A program made the translations under genes and the position numbers. From Alviniconcha marisindica (lineage: Eukaryota > Mollusca > Gastropoda > Provannidae): a DNA stretch of 64,000 bases. Below, piece after piece: positions 36,101-47,400 of this stretch (positions are counted from its first letter, which is position 1; each line of letters opens with the position of its first letter). The stretch lies in NCBI GenBank assembly GCA_018857735.1, contig JABMCL010000191.1:110001-174000 (forward strand), read 5' to 3'. The notes beneath the pieces were generated by a model. It was not told the origin of the DNA. It worked only from the letters and a program-made list of their open reading frames with translations, and did no database searches.

Positions 36101-37006
36101 GTCTGATGGGGAATCCGGGGCACCCTACCATGGGAAATCGGGATCATCTTAACCATGGAAAATGTAAGTCACCTTACCAATGGAAAATTCAGGCCACTTT
36201 GCCATGGGAAATTGGGGCGTGGAAAATCTGGGTTACCTTCCCACGGAAAATCTGGGTCACAATAGCATAGAAAATTTAGGTTGCCTTACCATGGGAAGTA
36301 GATGAGGCATTGAACTAGTGGACACAGATGCTGACAATGATACTAAACAATGTACATGTTTGCACTGTACCTGGTCCTGAGATAGCATGCTGAACTCTGT
36401 GTCTGTCATCTGGTCTTCCTGACACTCCTGGCAAGACACTGTCTGACCGTCTCTGCAACAGGCACATGGATGAAATTAAAATATATTCATCATGGGGAGT
36501 AAAGGAAGAAAATATTAAGCACCTAAGGCCATATGATGAATGACTTTCAACTTGTGTCTGTGATTAAAAAGATCTAGCATGAAATACTGTATCTTTTTGT
36601 CTTCCTTTTTTTGGGTGGAGGTTGGGGGGGGTAAGCAACATTACTACAGAGGATCCAAGAGTTTACCTTACAGCCTCTTCCAACTATTTAAATTATTCTT
36701 GGATGAAGCATCCTTGGCTTGCAACACCCAAGACTGGTGGTGTTGTAATTAATGTAAAGATGCTGTTCTGTACAAATTATTTAACCTTCCATTACAGTCT
36801 CACCCCAACAACTCCTGGCAACATATTCGGCAGAAGCGGTGGCCGCAGTAGCTCTGCAATGGGTCCCGCAGAATTCGTTTGCAGTGGCTGCAGATGAACT
36901 TGTGGTCAAATCCTGATGAAAAGATCTCTTTGGGGTACCCCCCAGTCCCTGGGGGTGGGAGAGAAGTGGTAGGGGTGGTTCCCCCACCATCACCTTCCGC
37001 TGCCAT
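30143..37006 (-). CDS. TRAF-family signalling adaptor, gene 2 (TRAF2/3-like), complete
   Basis: Eight coding exons on the minus strand: 37006-36804, 36452-36371, 36025-35927, 35459-35298, 34442-34368, 32941-32873, 32088-31816 and 30880-30143. They give 566 residues in one frame with GT-AG introns, close to the usual TRAF2/3 length (about 500-570). The ATG at 37006 has a strong context (GCCATGG) and an in-frame stop lies just upstream. A Gly/Pro/Thr-rich N-terminus precedes the RING (C39, C42, C54, H56, C59, C62, C75, C78). TRAF-type zinc fingers span about 96-235, a coiled coil about 235-390 and MATH about 394-550. Receptor-contact equivalents are present (ARIYPNGDGMG, TSSSFKRP, ASGCP). The role by family is RING E3/scaffold under TNF-receptor or Toll-type receptors in the cytoplasm. 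MATH is intronless here, unlike gene 1. Arrays derived from exon edges flank exon 7 and the 5' UTR exon. TRAF2 versus TRAF3 orthology is unresolved. Confidence 0.95.
31395..31860 (-). repeat. Tandem copies of the 3' edge of coiled-coil exon 7, with potential micro-exons
   Basis: Six copies (period 72-89 bp), the last being the true exon end at 31816. Two are intact 42-nt units bounded by AG and GTGAG on the minus strand: 31774-31733 (QVTELVDRMNVIDQ) and 31527-31486 (WVVDMVDRVNIMYQ). The exon's own last 14 residues are QVTDTVDRVNMMDQ. The copy at 31699-31658 keeps an open frame but has GG in place of GT. The next begins with a stop and has lost its donor. The farthest copy, ending near 31409, is decayed. 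Confidence 0.85.
32090..32540 (-). repeat. Tandem copies of the 5' edge of coiled-coil exon 7
   Basis: On the minus strand the real junction is TCCACATGGTTCAG|CTGACGATGGAC. Copies near 32185, 32270, 32330, 32390, 32450 and 32525 repeat this with spacers of G-rich sequence (GGGGAAAGGGG on plus). Four or more retain AG|CTGA(C/T)GATGG; the one nearest the exon has lost its AG. A (GT)n run at about 32462-32484 interrupts the array. Confidence 0.8.
33590..33665. repeat. Fragment of dispersed family shared with 59340-59420 and 63540-63615
   Basis: GGTCTCCCTCTCTCCCCCACC, CTCCTGTGGTCCAGGTCC and CTCTTCTGACACAAT correspond to the other two copies (CTCATCTCCTGGGATCTCGG, GGAGACAAC). It lies in the intron between exons 5 and 6 of TRAF gene 2. 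Confidence 0.5.
34130..34305. repeat. Short tandem array, about 30-bp unit
   Basis: TACACTTCCTTTACTGGTGAC plus TTTTTTA is repeated about six times in an intron of TRAF gene 2. Confidence 0.85.
34600..35095. repeat. Minisatellite related to the dispersed 'ACCACC' family
   Basis: The unit is GTTCCACTGTACTGAATG, TACTGACACAAAGGGTGGTC, then TTTCAGCCAGGTGGTCTTTGG. Long and short units alternate, about nine copies, in the intron between exons 4 and 5 of TRAF gene 2. The part reading AAAGACCACC on the minus strand resembles the family at 11165-11960. Confidence 0.88.
36080..36300. repeat. Degenerate tandem array, about 35-bp unit
   Basis: CACCTTACCATGGGAAATC(G/T)GG-like units recur about six times in the intron between exons 2 and 3 of TRAF gene 2. 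Confidence 0.75.
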
Positions 37007-37025
37007 GGCCACTTCAGCGATGTAT

Positions 37026-37411
37026 TACTGGTCTTGCTTGTTTAAAATCTGGAAGAAATCACATGAAATTGCTGTTATTTTCGTTGTCAGCAAGTAAGCC
37101 ATTACTGGTCTCACTTGTTTAAAATCTGGAAGAAATCAGATGAAATTGCTGTTATTTTTGTTGTCAGCAAGTAAGCCCTTACTGGTCTCTTGCTTAAAAT
37201 CTGAAAGAAATCAGATGAAATTGCTGTTACTTTCATTGTCAGCAAGTAAGCCATTACTGGTCTCACTTGTTTAAAATCTGGAAGAAATCAGATGAAATTG
37301 CTGTTATTTTCATTGTCAGCAAGTAAGCCCTTACTGGTCTCTTGTTTAAAATCTGGAAGAAATCAGAAGAAATCGCTGTTACTTTCATTGTCAGCAAGTA
37401 AGCCCAATCTA
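37026..37411 (-). repeat. Five tandem copies (about 78 bp) of the 5' UTR exon edge of TRAF gene 2
   Basis: On the minus strand each unit contains a pyrimidine-rich acceptor TTTCTTCCAG|ATTTTAAACAAG or a one-base variant. The copy nearest the ATG (acceptor at 37049-37050) would start the 5' UTR part of the first coding exon, 42 bases before the ATG. The four upstream copies are strongly conserved. Confidence 0.75.
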
Positions 37412-39657
37412 CAGTAATGCATCATGAGTTTTTCCTCTTAAACAAACCAGAACTGAAGAAGAGAGTACTTTACTATAAAAGTATAACTTTATAAGGTTAA
37501 AATAAAATTATCTTTTTAGTTTAACTGACAACCTCTGCATTGACACTGTGAAAACTGAAACAGTGGCACATTAAAGAGCAATAAAGAACAACCCTGAACA
37601 CTGAGCCTGCCCACTAACACTTTGAACACTGAAACAGTTGAGCATTTAACACACCCTGAATACTAAAATAGCACCACTGACACTGTGAACACTGAAACAG
37701 TGGGTCATTTAACACACCTTGAATACTACTGACACTGAACACTGACAGTGGAACACAAACACACCCTAAACACTAAAACAGCACCACTGACACTGTAAAC
37801 CCTGAAACAGTGGAGCATTTAACACACCCTGAACACTAAAACAGCACCACTGACACTGTAAACACTGAAACAGTGGAGCATTTAACACACCCTGAACGCT
37901 AAGATAGTGCTATTGACTGTGAACACTGACAGCAGAGCATTAAAGTTTAAACACACCCTGAACACTGAGACAAAGACACTGACAGTGACACTGTGAACAC
38001 TGACACTGAACACTCAAGTTATTTCCTTGACTCCAGCATGTTCAGGACAATACTTCCACAGGGGTCTTGACAGTGGATGTCAGACACTGATACGACATGC
38101 CAGTCTCAGCTTAACATTCCACATTTTACTTTTCGTAGCAAGCTCACTGAATCTGTGACTGTGTGAGGATGGTGACATACACTTGAATGAGGCAATCCAG
38201 CAGTCAGCATGTGTGACTGCTTCCACTAGCATTGTCAAGCTGGAGGTTGAGATCCTATACAACAGATTATAGGCTGTACTGCTTTTGTGGGGGGTGGTCA
38301 CACCTTACTTGACAGCGAATCCCTTCCCTAACTCTTTGGTGACTCTCTCAGTCACTGGCTGAGCCTTCAGTGGCTTCAGTGTACACTATGGGATCCTGAA
38401 GTTTGTTGTTTTTTGCAATGAGAAGCTTGATCCCTGAATCTGCTTTGCCTGTTGGCCATTTTTAACAGTGTCTTCCAACATCTTCGGGCAGGAGCGTCTC
38501 ACAGACGTGCTGGAACTGGTTTGGGTACTTCCTCATATCAGATCACATAATGACATCATGTAAAATATTCAATATTGACACTGAAGATGAAATTGGCTTG
38601 CACTGCGGGTGTGCTGTAAATTTGTACATACACACAGACCATATTTTATCAAAGGTATTTAATAATTTATTAATTCTCTCCTAATCCTACCCCCTTCCCC
38701 CTCTTCCTCCCAAATGCTGTGTGTGTCCCCTCCCTGAAGATGGTTACCCCCAGTTCCCCAGTCATGGGTAAAAAGAAAATTAAAAATATATAAAAATCCC
38801 ATGGCAACTGCCCTGGTTAACTTCTACTGAAATTTGATCTCTACGGATTCATATCGGGGATCGGGGATAAGACAAGGGCAAGGGAGGGGGGAGGGGGGGG
38901 GTGAGGGATGAGCACCAAATAAAATTATGGTCATGGAAGGTCATTAATGGCCAAGTTGTAATAAACAAACATACACGCGCATGCAGGCTTTGTAAGGGTC
39001 TAAGACCATGCCAGCTTCGCAAAGTAACTAATAATCAATGTCAGCTTATCGAACATAAAACGTTCAATCTCGTTAACTTGACGTGGGGTGGTTTACTGAA
39101 GGCAATAATCCGGGAAAACCCCCGATTGTATGACGAGCAGATTTAACTCAAACGAACCTCATTGCAACAACACATAAACATCGAACTTACTGACATACAA
39201 ACCTTCATGTTAAGTAGATCCATTTTATATTAACCGCAGACGTCGCACCGAAATACTTGGCATCAAATATTATGATCACGAATATAATATCGGTGACTCA
39301 ATCCTTCGTTTCATCCCAACGCAGATCCTAATTTTATAGCCAAAAACTGTAACCGGCAAGGTTAAGTCGTCGTCTGCTGCAGTCCAACAGTTTTTATTAT
39401 TGGATCACCTGTGCTTTTTCAAGTGATAACTTACTCAATTTCTTATATACTTTTTCGTACAAAAGGGTGATCAGACAGGAAAAATATCGGGTACAAGTGC
39501 CGATAAGGGAAAACCTATCAAAAATGAAAGCCATATCACGACATGCCAAAAACGAGCACATACAGAAGTTTTCGGAGACGTTTTAGATGATGCAAGATAT
39601 AAAACCACGTGTGAAGACGCAAATTCTATCTTTGGTCAAATATACGAAGGGCTGATC
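37412..39657. promoter_or_regulatory. Divergent spacer between TRAF gene 2 and the uridine-cytidine kinase gene
   Basis: The two genes are head-to-head here. A minisatellite occupies about 37540-38020. The rest is unique-looking, with a G-run at about 38886-38902. A possible minus-strand 5' UTR exon end with donor AAG|GTTTGT lies near 39203-39206. Immediately upstream of the kinase ATG the frame is open for over 180 bases with no in-frame ATG. I cannot name promoter elements with confidence. Confidence 0.4.
37540..38020. repeat. Degenerate minisatellite, about 60-bp unit, about 7 copies
   Basis: The unit is CACTGACACTGTGAACACTG, AAACAGTGGAGCATTTAAC, then ACACCCTGAACACTAAAACAG. Confidence 0.85.
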
Positions 39658-41399
39658 ATGTTCAGATTACTTGTTAGGACTTCATGTGTGTCGTATAGAG
39701 GCGTTTTTCTTTCTGTGAGGCTATTACGACATTCATCAACAAAGATGGCGCATTCTCAAGAACTAGGAGGAGACAGTCCACGATTAAACGGTTGGGACAA
39801 AGTCCCACGACCATTTTTAATAGGTGTTGCTGGAGGAACGGCTTCAGGAAAGGTTTGTCAGTTGAACAAAATAGATTTTTAGTACTGTTTTTGTCGTGAT
39901 TGTTTTAAATTAATGCATGTGCAAAATTGAGTTGTATGCTTGCCCTTGGGCTTGCAGACGATATTTTGTTGATTTTTGTCCCCCTTCCTGGACAACCAAA
40001 AGTCCTGCCCTTTGAAAAAGTTTATTTTGTGTATACAAATATATATAATGGCATTTCTTGAGCTAGCTGATGTTTTCTGCTGTGGGTCCCAGCGGTTTAC
40101 AACAGCTGGGAGTGGGATTTGAAGAAACGTTTCCCCGAATCTGTAGATCTTTTTCTACAATGTTGCATTGCTCTTGGTAAAGTTGAGCATTTTGGTGCGA
40201 GAAAGGGAGTTTTTAAAAGGGTTCCAGCTACTGCACACAAAGTGTAAATTATTTTCTGTGAGCTTAATGAGGCAAGCTTTCAAGTTCTGTGCACCAGGAA
40301 AACTACACTTTGTACTTGTAGCCCATTTCTCATTGAAACATCTGTTTGCTGATTCCAGCCACCTTCTCTAGGATTATAGGGGCGTAACAGGGTTGCTCTC
40401 AGAAATATAATCCACTGGTAGGGTGACTTCTGTCAAAACATATATAGTTCATTTGTGGTTTCATTTGAGTTTTCAAACTTGTTTTGGTTTCATGATAAAT
40501 TCACATAAAAATTAAAACTACAATGTATACATGTATGTATAACATCATTGAATAATTTATGTGTCATTTGTGTACAGCCTCATTTTCTTGTATAATAATA
40601 ACTACAATAAAACATTACAAGTTTCCAAAAGAGGTGGTCACAACATGGCTGATTTCTGACTTGGACACAACCCCTGTAGATGAGATGCCATAGTCATAGA
40701 CTACAAAGAGTACTGAAGCAAAGGTTTGATCACTGCATCAGTGCATGATGCATTTATTATGGGAAAATATCAGATTTATTTCTCCATAGAATGCTTGGAG
40801 AGAAGAAGAAAGTGTACTGTTGTGACTATTGGTATGCACTACTGGCAATAAAAACATAATTCTGGTATCTGGTACCAACCGTTATAGTCAACATTAATTA
40901 GGCATAATAATGTGCCCAGGTTTCTGCTGCATGCACAAGCATCACTCTCTCTCTCTCTCTCTCTCTTTTGCTATACCCCTTTAAGAATGGAGGTGAGGTG
41001 GTAGGTGAAAAGACAAAGATTTGTTTTTAATTATCCATTTTGCAAGTGGGGGGGGGGGGGGGGGCAAAATAGGGGCTATTTGATCCAGGACTGATCCCTC
41101 TCAATGTCTCATGCATTTGTTCAGTGTGGCACCTCCTAAAATAAAGCTGACAGTTTGATTTGACTTGTTGCCCAGAGCTCAGTGTGTTCCAAGATCATGG
41201 TCCAGCTGGGTCAAGCCGACGTGGACAGTCGCCAGCGCCAGGTGTGCATCATCAGCCAGGACTCCTTCTACCGCAATCTGTCTCCTGAGGAACACCAGCT
41301 TGCCGTGCGTGGAAACTTCAACTTTGACCATCCAGGTGACAATGACACAATGGGTTTATGAAATATATGCATATAAATGCATGTGTACACTGGCACCTG

Positions 41400-41461
<62 letters not shown>

Positions 41462-44400
41462 TGCACACACAAGCACACACACATGCATTCACACATATAC
41501 AATACATACACAGTGGAAACGCACTCAGCACACACATGCACACTCACAAACACTGTTCGGGAGAAAATCCACATAAAAAGTAAAATCAGTAAAACAGTGC
41601 TGCAAAAGTGAAGTATTTCATTATTAAATCAGTAAAACAGTGCTGCTGATTTTTTACACCTTCGTGTTAGGTTCCAAAGCTACTCTGACTAATGTGACTT
41701 ACCTTGAGAATCTGTGGTTAAGATGTATGTGTATACCCTCATGTTATATTCCAAAGCCTTCTCTCACTTGTAAGTAGTATTAGATTATTTATGGCACCCC
41801 ATCTCATAAGAGCCTGGAGCACTTGAAAAGACTTGAGGATAAGCTATGCTTCATTTTATCATATACACGCACGCACACATGTGCACACACACACACACAC
41901 ACACACACTTACCTTTAGAGTTTATCACTTTATGCTTAAGATGTATACTGTGTACAACCTCATGTTGGGTTCCAAAGCTGCTCTCACTTACCAGTAGAGT
42001 TTGTGCATAAGATGTATGTGTAGACCCTCATATTAGGTGCCAGAGCTGCTCTGACTTACCTTTAGAGTTTGTGCTTAAGAAGGATACATGTGCACACCCT
42101 CATGTTGGGTTCCAAAGCTGCTCTGACTTAGTTACCTTTAGAGTTTGTGCTTAAGATGTATGTGTACATCCTCATATCGGGTTCCAAACTGCCCTGACTG
42201 TTGACTGTTCTGACATTTTATTTCAGATGCATTCGACACAGACTTGATGTATCAAACAATGAAAGACATTGCAAGTGGAAAAACAGTGGAGATCCCAACC
42301 TATGACTATGTCACACACAAAAGGTCAGCGCATGACTCTACAGTGGACCATAATTGTTTTCTATTTAATGCAGCTTATGGTAACTGGTACACAGATTAAG
42401 TTGTATGTGAGTCATTTTGTGCCATGAAACATTTTCTTTCTGTTCTTTGTTTACTATGTACAGATCAACAACTTTTGATTTACTGAAGTAAGTATTGACT
42501 GTGACATTTGTATAGTTCATTTTCTGTTGTGCTTTCATTTTTGTGTGTGTTTCTGATATTATGTTTTATTTCAAATTCATTTTTGTGTGTTGGTTTGGAT
42601 TTTTATGATTCAGTGGTCCAGATCAAAATCTTTCCACACAGGGTTTACTTAAAAATACAGTTAAAATTTTGTTTTGGTATGGTGCAATAATAATTTTTGG
42701 TTTGCACTTCACAGATCATTTTTCTCCAAAATCACATTTCCAGTACCATTAAGAGACAGTTTATGCCCAGAATGTAAATTCCCATCCTTTGGAGTTAATC
42801 TTCTTTTGCTGCTATAAATTGCTATAGAAGTAGTAAAAAGCCACCACTTTTATTTTTCCATGTCATACATACTCATTTCATTCAATCATCCAAAGAACTG
42901 TGATGGAGAATAGACCTACATTTTTATTTGATTTTTTATTTGAGTGTTTTTCAGTATTGTTACTGAGAAAGTATTTTAAAATGCTTATAGCTGTCATAGA
43001 CTGTAGAGTCATCATTTTGTCATTGCTAATACTGTTCAGTTGTTTAGTCACAATAAGGTTCATCACTACTCCCATGAATGTTTTGTGCAGAAAGTGTCTT
43101 TTACAATACAAGTGAAATCACCAAGACCAAATCAGCACATGGTTTTATTATATCAGATTATTTAGTCTATCCTGCAATCAACCTAAAATTTTCAGAATGG
43201 TTCATTTGTCGCATGGGCAAAGAAGTGAAATGTATGTAAGTTCTGTGTTTTTTGTTTGTTTGTTTTGAATGTTTGGTTTGTTTGTTTATTTATTGATTTT
43301 TTTATTTAAACAAATGTTTGTGTTTAGGGTGAGTGGCCTTGTTAAAAGAGTTTGGGTAAAATGTGTGTGTGTGTGTTTATCAGTCACAACATGTGAGTGT
43401 CATTGTGTGGGTGCAAGTGTGTACATTTACAAGTATAAACATGTATTTTGTAAAGTTGCATTTTTTGGAAACGATCAACAATTGATGGAAGTAGCAGCAC
43501 GAACAACAGACCCTTCTTCTGTTCTACCTGTGTAGCAAACTTGACAGCTGTGCCAACAGAGAATGTAGGTTGTACTTTTTAAACTTTTTCTTTAAGTAAC
43601 TATACACAAAAAAATAATGTAATAAGTACTTGTTGTCTGAGTACTTGTCCATGTCACATGCGTCCATTGCCATTTCATCTTTTCATCAAGTGGTGGGCTT
43701 TGCTTTTTCTTCTGTTGTCATCACTGCAACACACAGAGCATGTTCTGTGCAATGCAGGGAGAACACAGGCCAGGTTCTCTACCCTGCTGACGTGGTGCTG
43801 CTAGAGGGCATCCTCGTCTTCTACTTCCCCGAGCTGCGCAACATGTTCCACATGAAGCTCTTCGTTGACACCGATCCTGACACACGACTCTCCAGGAGAG
43901 GTAGGGGGGGTTTCATGTTGAAATGGTCTCACGTCCTTCAACGGTTTTTCGTTTTCCTTCTGTTTTATTTTTGTTTTTGTTTATGTACCTTTACCTCAAT
44001 ATGTGCTCTGAGCATGATAAACACATGGAAGAAGGAGGGCTGTAAAAATACATGCTTCATCATTATCATCATCATCAGTTTGGTGTCTTTATAGCAAAAC
44101 ATCATGGGCGTTGCTGTAAGGAGGTATTGGCGTTGTGTGTACTAACATGACATAATTCATGTTGTTGATCAACAGGGTCAAATACTGTAACATCATTTAT
44201 AATGGTATCAGTGTTACTGCTGTGTCATTGGTGTTGGTTTTTTATTTTTATAGTGTGACTTTGGTTCTGGTATAGTGTGACTTTGGTGCTGGTTGATGTT
44301 GTTGTGGGTATCTTGTCTAATAGTGTTTATTTTTTATTTCAGTACAGTGTGGCATTTTTGTATAACATCAGTAGTGTTTATATTGCATGCTGTTGGTGTT

Positions 44401-47400
44401 GATGTATACATATATATGGAAGACACTATTGTTGGCAAATTTATGTGATTTAAAGTCATTGGTGTTTGGATCAATGGATGTTGTGATCTCACTGATACTA
44501 TAGTGTGATTGATGGTGTTGGTATGCTATAATTTGTATTAGATGGAGTGGCTAGTGTTGGGATATATGTTGCTGATTTTGGTGTCAAGTCATTGGTGTTT
44601 GTGTGGCGCCATATTGTGGATGTTTGGTTTGTGTGATGTCAGTGATTTTGAAGTTTGTAAAGTGTAAAGTCATTGGTGCTTGGTTTGTGTGATGTCATTG
44701 ATGTTGAAGTGTGTAGTGTGACTGGTGTTCGGGTAGTGTGGTGTCACTAATGTTGAAGTGTGTAGTGTGACTGGTGTTTGGGTAGTGTGATGTCACTGAT
44801 GTTAAGTGTGTAATGTGACTGGTGTTTGGGTAGTGTCATGTCACTGATGTTGAAGTGTGTAGTGTGACTGGTGTTTGGGTAGTGTGATGACACTGATGTA
44901 AATGTGTAATGTGACTGGTGTTTGGGTAGTGACATGTCACTGATGTTGAGGATAAAGCAGTTCTGTTGGCATGTATACAGTGAGACAGAACTGTGTGATA
45001 CTGCTGTTGTTACTCTGTAAGTATGTAAGTGTTGTAGTATGTGCATTAGTCTGTGTTCAGTGCATAATAGATGAAAAATGTGGAGAGCAGAGTAAGTACA
45101 AACTTTCACCAAGTTGGTGACTCTTGCTGTGAGTGGCCTCCTTTTGAAGAATGGCTCTGCCCAACTTGCCACCCGTTTAGTGGGGGCAGCAGTACTTTTT
45201 CATCAAAACTGTCAACAGAAACCGCTATCAGTGCAGTGGCCAAGTTGGTATATGAGAAATTCAGAAAGTGGCCGGTTTTCCACCTTTCAGAAGGTTGCTC
45301 ATAGGCAGATTTACCCTGTGACTTCCTTCGGCTATCACCATGGTTAGTGTATAGATGATCTACAGATTGTAAGCAGTTAGTCTCTCCCTCCCCCAAAGAC
45401 TGGATACATTATGGAGGAATCTTTGCCAGTGCAGTTTGCCACTGTTATCCATACCTACTTCGAAAAGTTTACAAAGTTTAGATAAAGTTAATGTCTACTT
45501 CCACATGCATGTTTTGCGTAAATTTTGTGTGTGACTTTTTGTTGGATAAATACGAACTGTTTAGAGGATCTTGATAATGACTAGAAAAGGCCAGGAGTCT
45601 CTGAAAATTTGCATACTGTCTTACCCTAATTTAATGGAAACATGTTCAAACGGTGCGTGTGTGTGTTGATGGGCTCAGCAGGTGGTTGTCGTTCATAAGG
45701 AGAAAATGTTTAAGGCTGTGAGATGTTTGTGTTCAGTGCTGCGGGACATCCAGGAGAGGGGCAGGGACCTGGAGAAGATCCTCCATCAGTACACCAGTCT
45801 GGTCAAGCCAGCGTTTGAGGAGTTCTGCCTGCCGGTCAGTTGCTTGCTGCAGTGGACCCGTCTTACGAGTATTCATGAGGGAGGGCATGCCAGGTCACAA
45901 AATCAATAGCAAGATTGGGCGCAGCGTTGAAATTCCGTCATTCTTGATGGAGGTGGGTGATGGTGGGTCACAAGATCAAAAGCAAGGTTGGAACAACACA
46001 CAAATGGCTTTTCAGTCTCATGACCCAGCAGGATGTACCTCATTAACAATGACTCCAGGTCGGTCCTGTGCCCAGTCTCACTTTTCATTCCCACACCCAC
46101 TGTGACTTACTTCACTATGGTCCGTGCCTACTGCTACATTGCATCCTTGTGCTTGGTTGCTCCACTGATTGGCTGTTTTAAGAGTAGTGTGACAAGTAGG
46201 AGAACAGGAGGTAGTGGTCCTGATTGGCTGTTTTAAGAGTAGTGTAACAAGTAGGAGAACAGGAGGTAGTGGTCCTGAGTACCATCAGCAGTGATAGCAT
46301 GCTGATTAGCTGATTTTGTGGCGGGTTGAAAGACCCATGATTTTGTGGCGGGTTGAAAGACCCATGTTAGTGGTCAGGTTGTTGTCAGTGTTGCGTGGAC
46401 ATTCATGGTTATGTTGAAGAGTCTCCTTTGACATACCTGTACCTAGGTGTGTGTAGGTGGTCACTGTTTTGTTTACACAAATGAGTAATTAATGGTTTGC
46501 CTAGCATTTACGTAAACGGAAAGATATAATGTACTGAGTAATTACATTATTTATTCTTTTATGCAGACAAAAAAGTATGCAGACGTCATCATTCCTCGGG
46601 GAGCTGACAATACAGGTATGCACAGCTCCTTTTCTCACCTGCTGTATTGCATGCATAACTTTTCTTTGGCCGTTTTCTGCCCAGACTAGTGTCCTGGTTG
46701 GACAGAATTAACTGGCAACAAGAACTTTGTTCTTTCATGTGTGTACTTTGAAACAGAATGGGGCTTAGAGTACTTGAAATAGCAAGTTTTTGTTCTTTCC
46801 TGTGTTAGAAACAGAATGGGGCTTAGAGTACTTGAAACAGCAAGTTTTTGTTCTTTACTGTGTTAGAAACAGAATGGGGCTTAGAGTACTTGAAACAGCA
46901 AGTTTTTGTTCTTTCCTGTGTTAGAAACAGAATGGGGCTTAGAGTACTTGAAACAGCAAGTTTTTGTTCTTTCCTGTGTTTACTTTGAAACAGAATGGGG
47001 CTTAGAGTACTTGAAACAGCAAGTTTTTGTTCTTTCCTGTGTTTACTTTGAAACAGAATGGGGCTTAGAGTACTTGAAACAGCAAGTTTTTGTTCTTTCC
47101 TGTGTTAGAAACAGAATGGGGCTTAGAGTACTTGAAACAGCAAGTTTTTGTTCTTTCCTGTGTTAGAAACAGAATGGGGCTTAGAGTACTTGAAACAGCA
47201 AGTTTTTGTTCTTTCCTGTGTTAGAAACAGAATGGGGCTTAGAGTACTTGAAACAGCAAGTTTTTGTTCTTTCCTGTGTTAGAAACAGAATGGGGCTTAG
47301 AGTACTTGAAACAGCAAGTTTTTGTTCTTTCCTGTGTTAGAAACAGAATGGGGCTTAGAGTACTTGAAACAGCAAGTTTTTGTTCTTTCCTGTGTTTACT

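Noticed and set aside
36800..37012. Starting TRAF gene 2 at 37012
   Set aside because: The codon there is GTG; the first ATG in frame is at 37006, with a strong context and an upstream in-frame stop.
45071..45350. Coding exon inside kinase intron 4
   Set aside because: Frames on both strands look mildly protein-like, but no splice-site pair fits. The kinase frame is complete without it.
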